A stretch of DNA of 64,000 bases from Flammeovirga agarivorans (GCF_012641475.1 NZ_JABAIL010000002.1:197449-261448); one strand, 5' to 3'. Positions 10,562-20,108 are shown, counted from the first letter of the stretch. Notes: generated by a model from the sequence alone, not told the origin. Numbers and translations are program-made.

Positions 10562-11464
10562 TTAGAAATACCCTTGAAGTTTACGTTCTTCCATTGCCGC
10601 TTCTGATCGTTTATCATCCGATCTGTTACCTCTTTCAGTCACTTTAGAAGAAGCTACTTCCTGAATAATACCTGTCAAATCATCTGCATCAGAAGATACA
10701 GCACCTGTACAAGTCATGTCTCCAAGTGTACGGTATCTAATTAATCTTTCTTCGTATTTCTCTCCTTCCAACAGTGTATTCCATGGAGACTCTGCCAATA
10801 GGATTCCATTACGTTCAACAATATTTCTCTTATGAGCAAAGTAGATAGAAGGCAATGCAATTTTCTCTAATGCAATGTATTGCCATACATCCATTTCCGT
10901 CCAGTTTGAAATTGGGAAAATACGGAAATGCTCTTCCTCATTGTAGTGTCCATTATAAAGACTCCACAATTCAGGTCTTTGATTTTTTGGATTCCACTGA
11001 CCGAATTCATCACGGTGAGAGAAGAAACGCTCTTTCGCTCTTGCTTTTTCCTCATCACGACGTCCTCCACCAAAGGCAGCATCTACTTTATACTCTTCTA
11101 ATGTTTCCAATAAAGTAATTGCCTGAAGACCGTTTCTACTTGGGTTTACCCCTCTTTCTTCTACTGCAGTACCTTTATCGATAGAGCCCTGCACTGAACC
11201 TACGATCAAATCAAGGTCAAATTCTTTAACCATCCAGTCTCTATACTCAATAGCTTCTGGGAAGTTATGTCCTGTATCGATATGGATTAAAGGGAAGGGA
11301 ACTTTACCTGGCCAGAAAGCTTTTCTTGCTAAATGTACCATGACAATAGAGTCCTTTCCACCAGAGAATAAGATAGCTGGTCTTTCAAATTGAGCCGCTA
11401 CTTCTCTAAAAATATAGATAGCTTCGGATTCAAGCTGTTTCAGGTGTGTCAGTGTATGAGACAT
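10562..11464 (-). CDS. cysD: sulfate adenylyltransferase subunit 2
   Basis: The 300-residue catalytic subunit of ATP sulfurylase, an N-type PP-loop pyrophosphatase family member. The PP-loop SGGKDS is at residues 34-39, and VDAAFGGGRRDEEKARAKER is the conserved family block. It adenylates sulfate in the cytosol, driven by the CysN GTPase. It sits six bases after cysC and just before cysN. It ends MEERKLQGYF, the usual C-terminus of this family. No PAPS or APS reductase gene lies nearby, so use of the product cannot be read from this window. Confidence 0.96.
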   Translation of the reverse strand: MSHTLTHLKQLESEAIYIFREVAAQFERPAILFSGGKDSIVMVHLARKAFWPGKVPFPLIHIDTGHNFPEAIEYRDWMVKEFDLDLIVGSVQGSIDKGTAVEERGVNPSRNGLQAITLLETLEEYKVDAAFGGGRRDEEKARAKERFFSHRDEFGQWNPKNQRPELWSLYNGHYNEEEHFRIFPISNWTEMDVWQYIALEKIALPSIYFAHKRNIVERNGILLAESPWNTLLEGEKYEERLIRYRTLGDMTCTGAVSSDADDLTGIIQEVASSKVTERGNRSDDKRSEAAMEERKLQGYF

Positions 11465-11470
11465 AAAAAA

Positions 11471-12085
11471 TTATTTGTTTTCTGTTAATTTAATTATTGG
11501 TAGAACAGCTTCAAGAAGTTGCTTTAAGCTTTCTTCCAAACTCTGTTCAGCAGTTGGGATTCTTACGAAAGGATTTGCAGGTGTCTCAAAAGGAGAATCT
11601 AATCCTGTAAAGTTTTTAATTTCGCCAGCCAATGCTTTTTTATAAAGTCCTTTTACATCACGTTCTGCACACACTTCAAAAGGAGCATCAATAAATACTT
11701 GTTTAAAATCTTCTTCGCCAATGATTTCTTTGGCTGCATCTCTAATTTCCTCTGTTGGGCTAATTAAAGAACAGATAGTGATGATTCCTGCAGAAGCAAA
11801 AAGTTTTGACACTTCTGCTGATCTTCTCACATTTTCTTTTCGGTCTTCTTCTGAAAAACCAAGGTTGCTATTCACTCCTGTTCTAAGGTTATCACCATCC
11901 AATAGCATTGTAAAATAACCAAGGTCGTGTAAAGCAAACTCCAATGCTCTTGCTAAGGTACTTTTTCCTGAACCTGATAAACCAGTCATCCAAAGTACTA
12001 CTCCGTTCTGTTTTAATAATCCTTCTTTTTTCTCTCTTGATAGAATAGAATTAAAAATAGGATGAATATTCGTAGCTTCGCTCAT
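11471..12085 (-). CDS. cysC: adenylyl-sulfate kinase
   Basis: A 204-residue APS kinase that phosphorylates adenosine 5'-phosphosulfate to PAPS. Walker A GLSGSGKST is at residues 35-43, with the LDGDNLRTGVN motif after it and FIDAPFEVCAERDVKGLYKK as the substrate lid region. It is the first gene of cysC-cysD-cysN and has a well-formed promoter 68 bases upstream. PAPS could serve sulfate reduction or sulfotransferases; the neighbours here do not decide. Confidence 0.96.
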   Translation of the reverse strand: MSEATNIHPIFNSILSREKKEGLLKQNGVVLWMTGLSGSGKSTLARALEFALHDLGYFTMLLDGDNLRTGVNSNLGFSEEDRKENVRRSAEVSKLFASAGIITICSLISPTEEIRDAAKEIIGEEDFKQVFIDAPFEVCAERDVKGLYKKALAGEIKNFTGLDSPFETPANPFVRIPTAEQSLEESLKQLLEAVLPIIKLTENK

Positions 12086-12152
12086 AACTTTTATTGATTA
12101 GAGTAATTGTGTATAATTTACATAAATTCCATTACCCTATATATTTAGTAGG

Positions 12153-12183
12153 CAAATATATAGTAACGGTCATCTATTACAAA
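12153..12183 (-). promoter_or_regulatory. cysC: promoter of the cysCDN operon
   Basis: Minus strand TTTG (12183-12180), a 19-base spacer, then TATATTTG (12160-12153). The fit to the Bacteroidota promoter pattern is exact. Start predicted near 12146, giving a leader of about 60 bases. Confidence 0.75.
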
Positions 12184-12286
12184 GATTTTCAAAAAAAATT
12201 AAGAAAACCATGATCAAAATGATAAATAAACACTTCAATTATTAATAGTATTTAAAATAATTAACAATAAGAGTATAAATATTCAA

Positions 12287-13108
12287 ATGGGTCACTACAC
12301 ATCTTTATTAAAGCATTTAGACGATCATTCCATTGACTATAAGGTTGAAGAAAATATAAAAGTTTCTCCATACCCTTACATTCATGTTAATCATCAAAAA
12401 ATTATCATACACCTCTTATTCATTTCAGAAAAAAACAGTCAATGGCATAATGATGCAGAGAGCTTGATAAAGTTTAAAGATAATTTCCCTAACTATCAGG
12501 TGATTCAATTGTGGTCTGACGTTTATTTCCATAATACAGCAGCTTGTCTTTCGAGGATAAATGGGGCATTAGGAATATCAAAAACTATTTATGGACGATC
12601 AATTACTGTTGAAAAAATTGACAAGCCTACCTTAGATTCATTTTTAAAAGAGAACCACACCAACGATCCTACAAATGCTAAGATTAAGTATGGCTTATTT
12701 CTTAAAGATCAACTCGTAGGTGTCGCCTCATTTAGTGGCAAAAGGAAAATGACCAAAACAAATATTGGCCATGAATCCTATGAGTTAATTCGGTATTGCA
12801 ATAAAAATGGATTTACAATAATGGGAGGTATAAGTAAAGTCTTGAAGCAGTTTATTATTGACTACTCACCAGATGATATCATGACCTATACTGACAATGA
12901 TTGGTCTGATGGTAAGAGTTTTGCGCAACTAGGCTTTCAATTAATGCAAAATATCAAGTCAATTCCATTTATTTGGAATGCAGAGCAGAATACTAGGCAA
13001 TTTGTTAGTTACAATCACAATATCAACAACTTAAACGACAATGAGTTGTTAATTTATAATTCAGGAAGCAATAAATATGTTATCAACTTTAATTCGATTA
13101 ACGATTAA
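12287..13108 (+). CDS. orphan protein resembling phage Hef/Vsr-type homing endonucleases
   Basis: A 273-residue protein with no sure family name. The middle and C-terminal parts, KYGLFLKDQLVGVASFSG, ELIRYCNKNGFTIMGGISK and DIMTYTDNDWSDGKSFAQLGF, follow the layout of a domain found after the Vsr-like nuclease fold in phage-encoded homing endonucleases. The N-terminal part keeps the later pattern (VIQLWSDVYFHN, LSRINGALG) but the acidic residue expected in the nuclease strand is not obvious (KIIIHLLF instead). It may therefore be a non-nuclease relative. It stands alone, with no intron, phage or inserted host gene around it. Role unknown; the family link is from memory of sequence patterns. Confidence 0.6.
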   Translation: MGHYTSLLKHLDDHSIDYKVEENIKVSPYPYIHVNHQKIIIHLLFISEKNSQWHNDAESLIKFKDNFPNYQVIQLWSDVYFHNTAACLSRINGALGISKTIYGRSITVEKIDKPTLDSFLKENHTNDPTNAKIKYGLFLKDQLVGVASFSGKRKMTKTNIGHESYELIRYCNKNGFTIMGGISKVLKQFIIDYSPDDIMTYTDNDWSDGKSFAQLGFQLMQNIKSIPFIWNAEQNTRQFVSYNHNINNLNDNELLIYNSGSNKYVINFNSIND

Positions 13109-13218
13109 AATTCATAAGTAATTAAATAAGTTAGTATATTCATATATTATTTTATTTAAGGTATACTATCTGTTTGAAATACACTAGTTGAATAAACCAA
13201 TCACAGAAGCACTTATTC

Positions 13219-15405
13219 GTGATGAAAATATATATTACTTTATCTATTTTTCTTCTTGTCATCTTTAGCTCCCCTTCTTTCTCTCAGCAAGCTAAAATCG
13301 ATAGTTTAAAAGAAGAAATAGAAAAACAAAAAGGAAATAAATTATATAAAACTTATATAAATCTCGTTTGGGAATCTCGAGATTTGTATCCTGATACTGC
13401 TGTAGTATATGGTGAATTATTACTAAAAATTACTGAAGACAATCCTAAGTTTAGAGAAAGAGCTAAAGTTTTGAACCTTATTGGTGTCGCAATTAGAAAT
13501 AAAGGCGATTACGGTACTGCTTTTGACTACTTTAAACAAGCAATGCTACAAGCAGACATCAACAATGATTTACAACAAAAAGGTTATTCTTACATCAATA
13601 TTGGTACTCTTTTTCAATTTGAGGGAGATCATTTTGAAGCGCTGAAAAATTTAAATGAAGCATCAAAAATTGCTGATCAATTACAAGACAATGAAATGAT
13701 TGGCTATTGTAATGAGATGATCGGAAAAATTCAGCTTTCAAGAGGAAAATATGATCTAGCACTTATGCATTTCCAAAAAATGCTTGAAAACAGGTTACTC
13801 GATAATAATCTTCAAAAGATTGCTGGAGCACACCTGAATATTGGTGAAGCTTATTTGGCTGCAGGTGATCCTTATTTAGCGAGGCAAGAATTCCTTAAAG
13901 TCTTCGACCTAGCACAGAAAACTGATTATCAAAGCTTAAAACATACAGTCGAGGCGTTAATTGGTGAAACTTATTACAATAGTTCACAGGATAGCCTAGG
14001 AATTGTTTTAAAATATTATGGTGATGCCTATAAAGGGTTTATTGATTTACAACAACCTTTGAGACAAGCTAGAGTACTGGGTAAAATTGCAAAAGTATAT
14101 CTAGACCAAAACCGTATTTCAAAATCAATTGAAGCGGCAAATAAAGGTCTTGAAATAGCAGAACAACTACCCGCTTTACAGGAGGCCCTTATCCTTACAG
14201 ATATTTTAGCAAAAGCTTATAAAAAAAGAGGTGATGTTCAAAACGAGGCTATTGTTCTAAGGAAATACATCTACTATGTCCATTTATATCAAGATGAAGA
14301 GAAATTGCAGAGAGCTCAGATGCTTGAAAATACAATGGCAATAGCAGAGAAAGAAGAAGAAATTAATAAACTAAGCAAACAAAACGACCTTTCTCAGGAG
14401 AAGATTGATAACAGAGAATATGCATTGATCTTTTTATCCGTAGTCTTTTTACTGCTAGGCATTATCTTGTTCTTATTGAATCAAAAAACGAAAAGGTTTA
14501 AAGAGTTTAGTGAGACATTAAAAAGTAAGACAAAAGAAATCCAAGACCAGAAGTTCATCATTGGTGAAAAGGTAGTGGAGGTTCTAGAACTTAACGAAAA
14601 GCTCACTGAAAAAAATAAAGAACTTGAGGATAATCTAATCCAAACCAAGAAAATACATGAGCAATTAGTTCGCTCTGAAAAGCTCGCTATTGTTGGTCAG
14701 ATGATGGCCGTGGTAGCTCATGAGATCAATAATCCCATCAATTTTATTATCAATAATATCATTCCTATCACAGAAAACATGATGGAGGTTAAAACCTTAG
14801 TGAAGGAACAAGAATTTGAAAATAAAGAAGAATTATTGGAAGATGTTGAGGAGTCTATTTTGCTTTTACAAGGTATTGATGATGGAGTCAATCGTATCAG
14901 AGAAATATCTCAGGACTTAAAGAATGCCGTAAAATCCAACCATGGTGTACCTCAAGAATTTAACGTAAATGATAGTATCAATACAACACTCAACCTATTA
15001 ACAAAAAAATATAAGTACGACGATATAGATGTAACGTTAGAACTCGATGAAAAACTTCCTAATATTATTTGTTTAGGAGGAAAAATATCTCAAGTATTTA
15101 TCAATATCATCGATAATGCATTCCAAGCACTTAAAGAACAAAATCTTGAAAATAAGTTTATCAAGATCTCTACTAAGAAGTTAAAAGACAACAAAGTAGG
15201 AATTAGTGTTTCTGATAATGGAGGAGGTATTAAAGACGTGGACCATTTATTTGAAGCGTTTTATACCACAAAGAAAGAAGGCTTGGGTTTAGGCTTAGTT
15301 ATTAGTAAGGATATTATTGTTAGTCATAAAGGACTAATCAATGCATTTAATAATAAAGAAGGAGGAGCTACATTTACAATACAACTCCCCCTTTCTTCTG
15401 ATTAA
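13219..15405 (+). CDS. TPR-containing sensor histidine kinase
   Basis: A 728-residue membrane sensor kinase. A signal peptide (about 1-22, ending FSQQ) leads to a periplasmic region of tetratricopeptide-like repeats (about 25-390), then one membrane helix (about 402-423), a coiled coil, a HisKA domain with the phospho-acceptor H501 in VVAHEINNPINF, and a HATPase domain with the N-box INIIDNAFQAL, DNGGGI and GLGLVIS. This architecture is common in Bacteroidota. No response regulator gene is adjacent, so it is an orphan and its stimulus is unknown. It ends 13 bases from convergent gmhA. Confidence 0.9.
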   Translation: MMKIYITLSIFLLVIFSSPSFSQQAKIDSLKEEIEKQKGNKLYKTYINLVWESRDLYPDTAVVYGELLLKITEDNPKFRERAKVLNLIGVAIRNKGDYGTAFDYFKQAMLQADINNDLQQKGYSYINIGTLFQFEGDHFEALKNLNEASKIADQLQDNEMIGYCNEMIGKIQLSRGKYDLALMHFQKMLENRLLDNNLQKIAGAHLNIGEAYLAAGDPYLARQEFLKVFDLAQKTDYQSLKHTVEALIGETYYNSSQDSLGIVLKYYGDAYKGFIDLQQPLRQARVLGKIAKVYLDQNRISKSIEAANKGLEIAEQLPALQEALILTDILAKAYKKRGDVQNEAIVLRKYIYYVHLYQDEEKLQRAQMLENTMAIAEKEEEINKLSKQNDLSQEKIDNREYALIFLSVVFLLLGIILFLLNQKTKRFKEFSETLKSKTKEIQDQKFIIGEKVVEVLELNEKLTEKNKELEDNLIQTKKIHEQLVRSEKLAIVGQMMAVVAHEINNPINFIINNIIPITENMMEVKTLVKEQEFENKEELLEDVEESILLLQGIDDGVNRIREISQDLKNAVKSNHGVPQEFNVNDSINTTLNLLTKKYKYDDIDVTLELDEKLPNIICLGGKISQVFINIIDNAFQALKEQNLENKFIKISTKKLKDNKVGISVSDNGGGIKDVDHLFEAFYTTKKEGLGLGLVISKDIIVSHKGLINAFNNKEGGATFTIQLPLSSD

Positions 15406-15418
15406 TATCTAAGTATTT

Positions 15419-16003
15419 CTAGTATCCTAATTTCAACTCAATTAGTTGGATTATAATATGGATCACTTTTATATGTATTTCTTGAATCCTATCGGCATAA
15501 CCAAAGTGAGGAACTCTGATTTCGATATCAGCTAGACCTGCCATTTTACCACCATCTTTGCCTGTTAAAGCGATAACCTTAATTCCTTTATCTTTAGCCA
15601 CTTCAATAGCGTTAATGATATTCTGAGAATTACCGCTTGTACTTAATGCAAACAGGACATCTCCTTTCCTTCCTACTCCTTGTAAGTAGCGCGAAAAGAT
15701 ATATTCGAAGCCATAATCATTACTTACACAAGAAATATGACTAGGATCAGATATAGCAATAGCACCAATTGATGGCCTGTCATTTCTATACCTACCCGTT
15801 AATTCTTCAGCAAAATGCATGGCATCACAATGTGAACCACCATTACCACATGACATCACTTTCCCTTCATTTTTAAATGAATCTACCAATAAGTCTGCAG
15901 CAGCCTCAATAGACTTGATTGTACTCTCATCAGATAGAAATTTTTCTAATGTTTGCTGAGCCTCTAACAATTCACCTATAATTAGGGAGTTAAAATCCGT
16001 CAT
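15419..16003 (-). CDS. gmhA: phosphoheptose isomerase (sedoheptulose 7-phosphate isomerase)
   Basis: A 194-residue single-SIS-domain protein. It carries the GmhA block [20 protein letters not shown] (about 52-71), the SIS phosphate loop [11 protein letters not shown], and the C-terminal helix [18 protein letters not shown]. The enzyme makes D-glycero-D-manno-heptose 7-phosphate, the first step toward heptose for lipopolysaccharide core. No other heptose genes are near. DiaA-like relatives exist, but the GmhA motifs are clear. Confidence 0.93.
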   Translation of the reverse strand: MTDFNSLIIGELLEAQQTLEKFLSDESTIKSIEAAADLLVDSFKNEGKVMSCGNGGSHCDAMHFAEELTGRYRNDRPSIGAIAISDPSHISCVSNDYGFEYIFSRYLQGVGRKGDVLFALSTSGNSQNIINAIEVAKDKGIKVIALTGKDGGKMAGLADIEIRVPHFGYADRIQEIHIKVIHIIIQLIELKLGY

Positions 16004-16132
16004 TCTAATTTTTAATTAAATTACTTGATTAATTATTTTACAAAAATGCCTTTACTGATACAAAAAACTAAAATTTCTTTCTAAATTTATAATTATTAAC
16101 CAAACATTCTTATTCAAATTTAAAAACTCAAA

Positions 16133-16966
16133 ATGGAAAATACTTCCCAGTTGCAAGAGTATGTCATTAACTTCCTTTCTACTTACGGAGTTAAAGCCGG
16201 ACAAGGTCTCTTATTTCTTATCATCGGATTCTACATCGCTAATAAAGTAGCCCATTTAGTCAACGAGCAAATCAAAAAAACATCAAGAGACAACCATGCC
16301 TTGATCGATTTTGTTACTGCACTAACAAAAATAGGCCTAAAAGTAATCATCATAGTTGGTGCCATTGGAATGGCTGGTGTTGAAACAACATCGTTTATTG
16401 CTATGCTTGGTTCAGCTGGTTTAGCAATTGGTTTAGCACTTCAAGGTTCATTAGCCAATGTAGCAGGTGGTGCTTTATTACTTACCCTTCGTCCAATTAA
16501 GAATGGTGAATTTATTGAAGCGCAAGGATATATCGGTACGGTAGACGAAATCGGTTTATTTGCAACAACTATCATTACACCACATAGACGTCACGTTTTT
16601 ATTCCTAACGGTGCATTAGCAGGTGGTGTCATTAAAAACTTTACAAGAGAAGGTTTTGTAAGATGTGATGTGCCTATTGGCATTTCTTACGACTCGGATA
16701 TAAAAAAGGCAAGAGAGGTTCTTTTGGGCACTATTAAAGATGACAAAAGAGTACTTCAAAATCCAGAAAAGCCTGTTGTTTGGGTAACAAACTTGGGTGA
16801 TAGTTCAGTAGACCTACAATTAAGGGTACATCTTAAAGTAGAAGATTATTGGGAGTTTTTATTTGAAACATTAGAAGCATGTAAAATTGCTTTAGATAAT
16901 AACGGTATTGAAATTCCATTCCCTCAAAGAGTGGTTCATATGAAACAAGATGAAGCTCCTGAATAA
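16133..16966 (+). CDS. small-conductance mechanosensitive channel (MscS family)
   Basis: A 277-residue inner-membrane channel of normal MscS size. It has three membrane helices; the third pore-lining helix carries LGSAGLAIGLALQGSLANVA (about 95-114). The beta domain follows with GTVDEIGLFATTI and FIPNGAL, then a cytoplasmic C-terminal domain. It releases solutes on hypo-osmotic shock. It is monocistronic with a strong terminator after it. Confidence 0.95.
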   Translation: MENTSQLQEYVINFLSTYGVKAGQGLLFLIIGFYIANKVAHLVNEQIKKTSRDNHALIDFVTALTKIGLKVIIIVGAIGMAGVETTSFIAMLGSAGLAIGLALQGSLANVAGGALLLTLRPIKNGEFIEAQGYIGTVDEIGLFATTIITPHRRHVFIPNGALAGGVIKNFTREGFVRCDVPIGISYDSDIKKAREVLLGTIKDDKRVLQNPEKPVVWVTNLGDSSVDLQLRVHLKVEDYWEFLFETLEACKIALDNNGIEIPFPQRVVHMKQDEAPE

Positions 16967-16986
16967 GCTTCTTTAGTTCTAGCCAT

Positions 16987-17025
16987 AAAAAGGTCAGTCT
17001 TACTACAAAGACTGACTTTTTTTTT
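16987..17025 (+). terminator. terminator after mscS-like gene
   Basis: Stem AAGTCAGTCTT-type (GTCAGTCTT / AAGACTGAC) followed by a run of nine T. Confidence 0.85.
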
Positions 17026-17164
17026 GTGAAAAATGAAATTAAATCCTTTGAAACTGCAGTACTGAAAATGGATTAACAAAAAAAACTCTAGTTAATTTAG
17101 ATTTAATCCAATTAAGCTATTATATTGCAATCAATATAGAATCAGTCTAAATAAACAAACGGTC

Positions 17165-17332
17165 ATGAATTTTCAAGATCCACTTTTTGTATCGACAACT
17201 AGCAGCAAACTTCTAGAGATGTTAGCATTACCTTCTGAAGAGTTTACAGAAGAGGTTACTTGCAAGAAAAAGAATTGCTGTAAAAAATATAAACGCAAAG
17301 GAAAACATTGTAAAAAATGTCCTAAAATTTAG
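17165..17332 (+). CDS. small cysteine/lysine-rich protein (55 residues)
   Basis: A 55-codon frame starting MNFQDPLFVS and stopping at TAG 17330-17332. The first 30 residues are ordinary; the last 23 are a dense Cys/Lys cluster, CKKKNCC, then KGKHCKKCPKI, giving five cysteines that could bind a metal. I recall short proteins with similar CCKKYKKGKxCKKCPK tails in other Bacteroidota, which is why I take it as real. It lies alone between the mscS terminator and the nadA promoter. Function unknown. Confidence 0.65.
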   Translation: MNFQDPLFVSTTSSKLLEMLALPSEEFTEEVTCKKKNCCKKYKRKGKHCKKCPKI

Positions 17333-17364
17333 TCTCCTTATATATTTCATTCTTGATAAAAGCA

Positions 17365-17393
17365 TTTGATTTAGTAAACTTTGATTAACTTTG
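17365..17393 (+). promoter_or_regulatory. nadA: promoter of nadA
   Basis: TTTG at 17365-17368, a 17-base spacer and TAACTTTG at 17386-17393. The -7 box is an exact TAnnTTTG; the spacer is slightly short. Start predicted near 17400, about 30 bases before the ATG. Confidence 0.6.
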
Positions 17394-17430
17394 CGATAAC
17401 TTTTGTAATCGTAGAAGAGAAAAAATAAAG

Positions 17431-18423
17431 ATGCTTACACAAGAGCTTAAAGATAGAGCAGATCAATTAGGTTTCATTGACGTTATGGAAAATGAGCCTA
17501 TCGATCTAAAAAAAGAAATAACTCGCTTAAAGGAGGAGAAAAACGCCGTATTTTTAGCACACTATTATCAAGATGCAGAGATCCAAGATCTTGCTGATTT
17601 TGTTGGTGATAGTTTAGCTTTAGCACAAAAGGCAGCAGAAACTGACGCAGACATCATCTTATTTGCAGGTGTACACTTTATGGCGGAAACTGCAAAAATC
17701 ATCAATCCTGAGAAAAAAGTAATTTTACCAGACTTTAAAGCTGGCTGTTCATTAGCAGAAGCAGCTCCTGCAAAGGAATTCTCAGAGTTTGTAAAACAGC
17801 ACCCAGACCATACTGTTGTTACTTACATCAACTCTTCAGCAGAAGTTAAAGCGTATACAGACATCACTGTAACATCTACAAACGCTTTAAAAATCATCAA
17901 CAGTTTACCAGAAGATGAAAAAATCATCTTCGCACCAGATAGAAATCTTGGTAAATATATCATGAAGGAGACTGGTCGTGATATGTTACTTTGGGACGGT
18001 GCTTGTGTAGTTCATGAAGCTTTTGCTTTAGAAAAAATCTTAGATTTACATAAGGAAAATCCTCACGCTAAAATTATAGCACACCCTGAATCTGAAATGC
18101 CACTATTAAAAGTTGCTTCTTTTGTTGGTTCAACAGCAGCACTTTTAAAATTTGTACAGGAAGATGAAGGAGATGCTTATATCGTTGCAACTGAAGCCGG
18201 TATTTTACATAAAATGAGAGAAGCGGTTCCTAATAAGAACTTAATCCCTGCTCCGTCTAAAGAAGATAACACTTGTGCTTGTTCAGAATGTCACTTCATG
18301 AAAATGAATACATTAGAAAAAGTATACAACTGTTTACAATACGAATATCCTGAAGTGAACGTAGAAGAAAACATTCGAGTTAAAGCGATTGGCTCAATTG
18401 AAAGAATGTTTGAATTATCATAA
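17431..18423 (+). CDS. nadA: quinolinate synthase A
   Basis: A 330-residue [4Fe-4S] enzyme that condenses iminoaspartate with dihydroxyacetone phosphate to quinolinate in de novo NAD synthesis. Substrate residues lie in FLAHYYQDAEIQDLADFVGDS (positions 41-61, shown in part elsewhere as HYYQ). The likely cluster ligands are C106 (KAGCSLAEA), C192 (DGACVVHE) and C287 in the CACSECHFMKMN block (C282, C284 and C287 are all there). It precedes nadB, which supplies iminoaspartate, separated by a hairpin terminator. Confidence 0.96.
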   Translation: MLTQELKDRADQLGFIDVMENEPIDLKKEITRLKEEKNAVFLAHYYQDAEIQDLADFVGDSLALAQKAAETDADIILFAGVHFMAETAKIINPEKKVILPDFKAGCSLAEAAPAKEFSEFVKQHPDHTVVTYINSSAEVKAYTDITVTSTNALKIINSLPEDEKIIFAPDRNLGKYIMKETGRDMLLWDGACVVHEAFALEKILDLHKENPHAKIIAHPESEMPLLKVASFVGSTAALLKFVQEDEGDAYIVATEAGILHKMREAVPNKNLIPAPSKEDNTCACSECHFMKMNTLEKVYNCLQYEYPEVNVEENIRVKAIGSIERMFELS

Positions 18424-18433
18424 ATGAAAACAA

Positions 18434-18477
18434 GATGCTGTTTCTGAAGTTTACGATAAAGAAGCAGCATTTTTTTT
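18434..18477 (+). terminator. terminator between nadA and nadB
   Basis: Stem ATGCTGTTTCT / AGAAGCAGCAT (one mismatch) followed by a run of eight T. nadB starts only 23 bases later, so this may tune nadB expression rather than end it fully. Confidence 0.75.
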
Positions 18478-18499
18478 CAACTTATCATCACAAATTTCA

Positions 18500-20083
18500 A
18501 TGGCAAAAGTTGATTTCTTAATCGTAGGTTCTGGCATTGCAGGACTAAGTTATGCATTAAAACTTTGCGAACATTTTCAAGACAAGTCTTTCCACCCAAA
18601 GATCTGTCTCATTACTAAAGATGAACCTTTCGAAAGCAATACAAGATACGCTCAAGGCGGTATTGCTGCGGTTATTGACTCTGATGACTCTTACGAAAAG
18701 CACATCAATGACACATTGGTTGCTGGGTCTCATATCAATAACGAAGAAGTCGTAAAATTAGTAGTTCAAAACGGACCAGATAGAATCCGAGAACTTATTG
18801 AATGGGGCACCCAATTTGATAAGTCGGACGATGGCGACTATAAATTAGCCAAGGAAGGAGGGCACTCTGATCACCGTATCCTACATTTTAAAGATGTTAC
18901 AGGACAAGAAATTCAACGCGCCTTACTTGATGCCATCAAGAAATATGACAATGTTGAAATTCTTTCCGACTATTTTGCTGTTGACTTAATTACACAACAT
19001 CACTTAGGTCAGGATGTAACAAGATACAGAAAAGACACCCAGTGCTATGGCGTTTATGCTTTAAATAAAGTCTCTGGTGAGGTAGAAACCATCCTTTCTA
19101 AAGTTACATTATTAGCAACTGGTGGTATTGGACAAGTATATAAAACAACCACTAACCCAAGTGTAGCTACAGGTGATGGAATTGCTATGACCTATAGAGC
19201 AAAAGGTCATGTAGCACAAATGGAGTTTGTACAGTTCCACCCTACTGCCATGTATCAGCGAGGTCATGAGGGCAATGCTTTTTTAATTACAGAAGCTATG
19301 CGTGGCGCTGGTGCTATACTTAGAAATAGTAAGGGCGAAGATTTTGTAAAACGATATGATGAAAGAGGATCTTTAGCACCAAGAGATATTGTTGCTAGAG
19401 CAATTGACTCTGAAATGAAAAGAGAAGGTAAAGACCATGTTTGGTTAGATGCTTCTGTTATCGATGAAAAAGAGTTAAAGAGCCACTTCCCATCTATTTA
19501 CGAACATTGCCTGAAGCAAGGGATTGATATTTCGAAAGATTTTATTCCAGTTGCTCCAGCATCGCATTATCTATGTGGTGGAATTGTAGTAAATACAAAA
19601 GCAGAAACTTCTATCAAGAACTTATTGGCTTGTGGTGAATGTACTTGTACTGGTTTACATGGAGCAAACCGCTTGGCATCTAATTCTTTGTTAGAAGCCG
19701 CTGTATATGCTCATGAAGCTTTTGAAACTGCTCTACAACTTATAGACACTACAGAGTGGCAAGAGCTAATTCCTGATTGGAATAAGGATGGAACCACAGT
19801 ACCTGAAGAAATGGTATTGATTTCACAATCAAGAAGTGATTTACAAAGAGTAATGTCTAATTATGTAGGTATTGTCAGATCCAATGAACGTTTAAATAGA
19901 GCATTCAAAAGAACTGCATTAATCTATAACGAGACAGAAGATCTATACAAAAAAACAGTTATTTCCCAGCCTCTTTGTGAGCTTCGTAATATGATTACTA
20001 TTTGTTATTTAGTGATCAGCGGAGCTAAAGAAAGGCATGAAAATATAGGATTGCATTACTCTATCGACTACGAGAACAAGTAA
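18500..20083 (+). CDS. nadB: L-aspartate oxidase
   Basis: A 527-residue FAD enzyme of the succinate dehydrogenase/fumarate reductase flavoprotein family. The FAD motif GSGIAGL is at residues 10-16, with TRYAQGGIAAV next, VEFVQFHPTAMY in the active-site region, and SLAPRDIVARAID carrying the catalytic arginine. It oxidises L-aspartate to iminoaspartate for NadA. It follows nadA by 76 bases. Length is normal and the C-terminal helical domain is complete. Confidence 0.96.
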   Translation: MAKVDFLIVGSGIAGLSYALKLCEHFQDKSFHPKICLITKDEPFESNTRYAQGGIAAVIDSDDSYEKHINDTLVAGSHINNEEVVKLVVQNGPDRIRELIEWGTQFDKSDDGDYKLAKEGGHSDHRILHFKDVTGQEIQRALLDAIKKYDNVEILSDYFAVDLITQHHLGQDVTRYRKDTQCYGVYALNKVSGEVETILSKVTLLATGGIGQVYKTTTNPSVATGDGIAMTYRAKGHVAQMEFVQFHPTAMYQRGHEGNAFLITEAMRGAGAILRNSKGEDFVKRYDERGSLAPRDIVARAIDSEMKREGKDHVWLDASVIDEKELKSHFPSIYEHCLKQGIDISKDFIPVAPASHYLCGGIVVNTKAETSIKNLLACGECTCTGLHGANRLASNSLLEAAVYAHEAFETALQLIDTTEWQELIPDWNKDGTTVPEEMVLISQSRSDLQRVMSNYVGIVRSNERLNRAFKRTALIYNETEDLYKKTVISQPLCELRNMITICYLVISGAKERHENIGLHYSIDYENK

Positions 20084-20108
20084 TTGAGTATTGGTATTGG
20101 AAATTATT

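Noticed and set aside
10543-10617. Longer N-terminus for cysN
   Set aside because: It would overlap cysD by 56 bases and adds a non-conserved stretch; the ATG at 10542 gives the family start.
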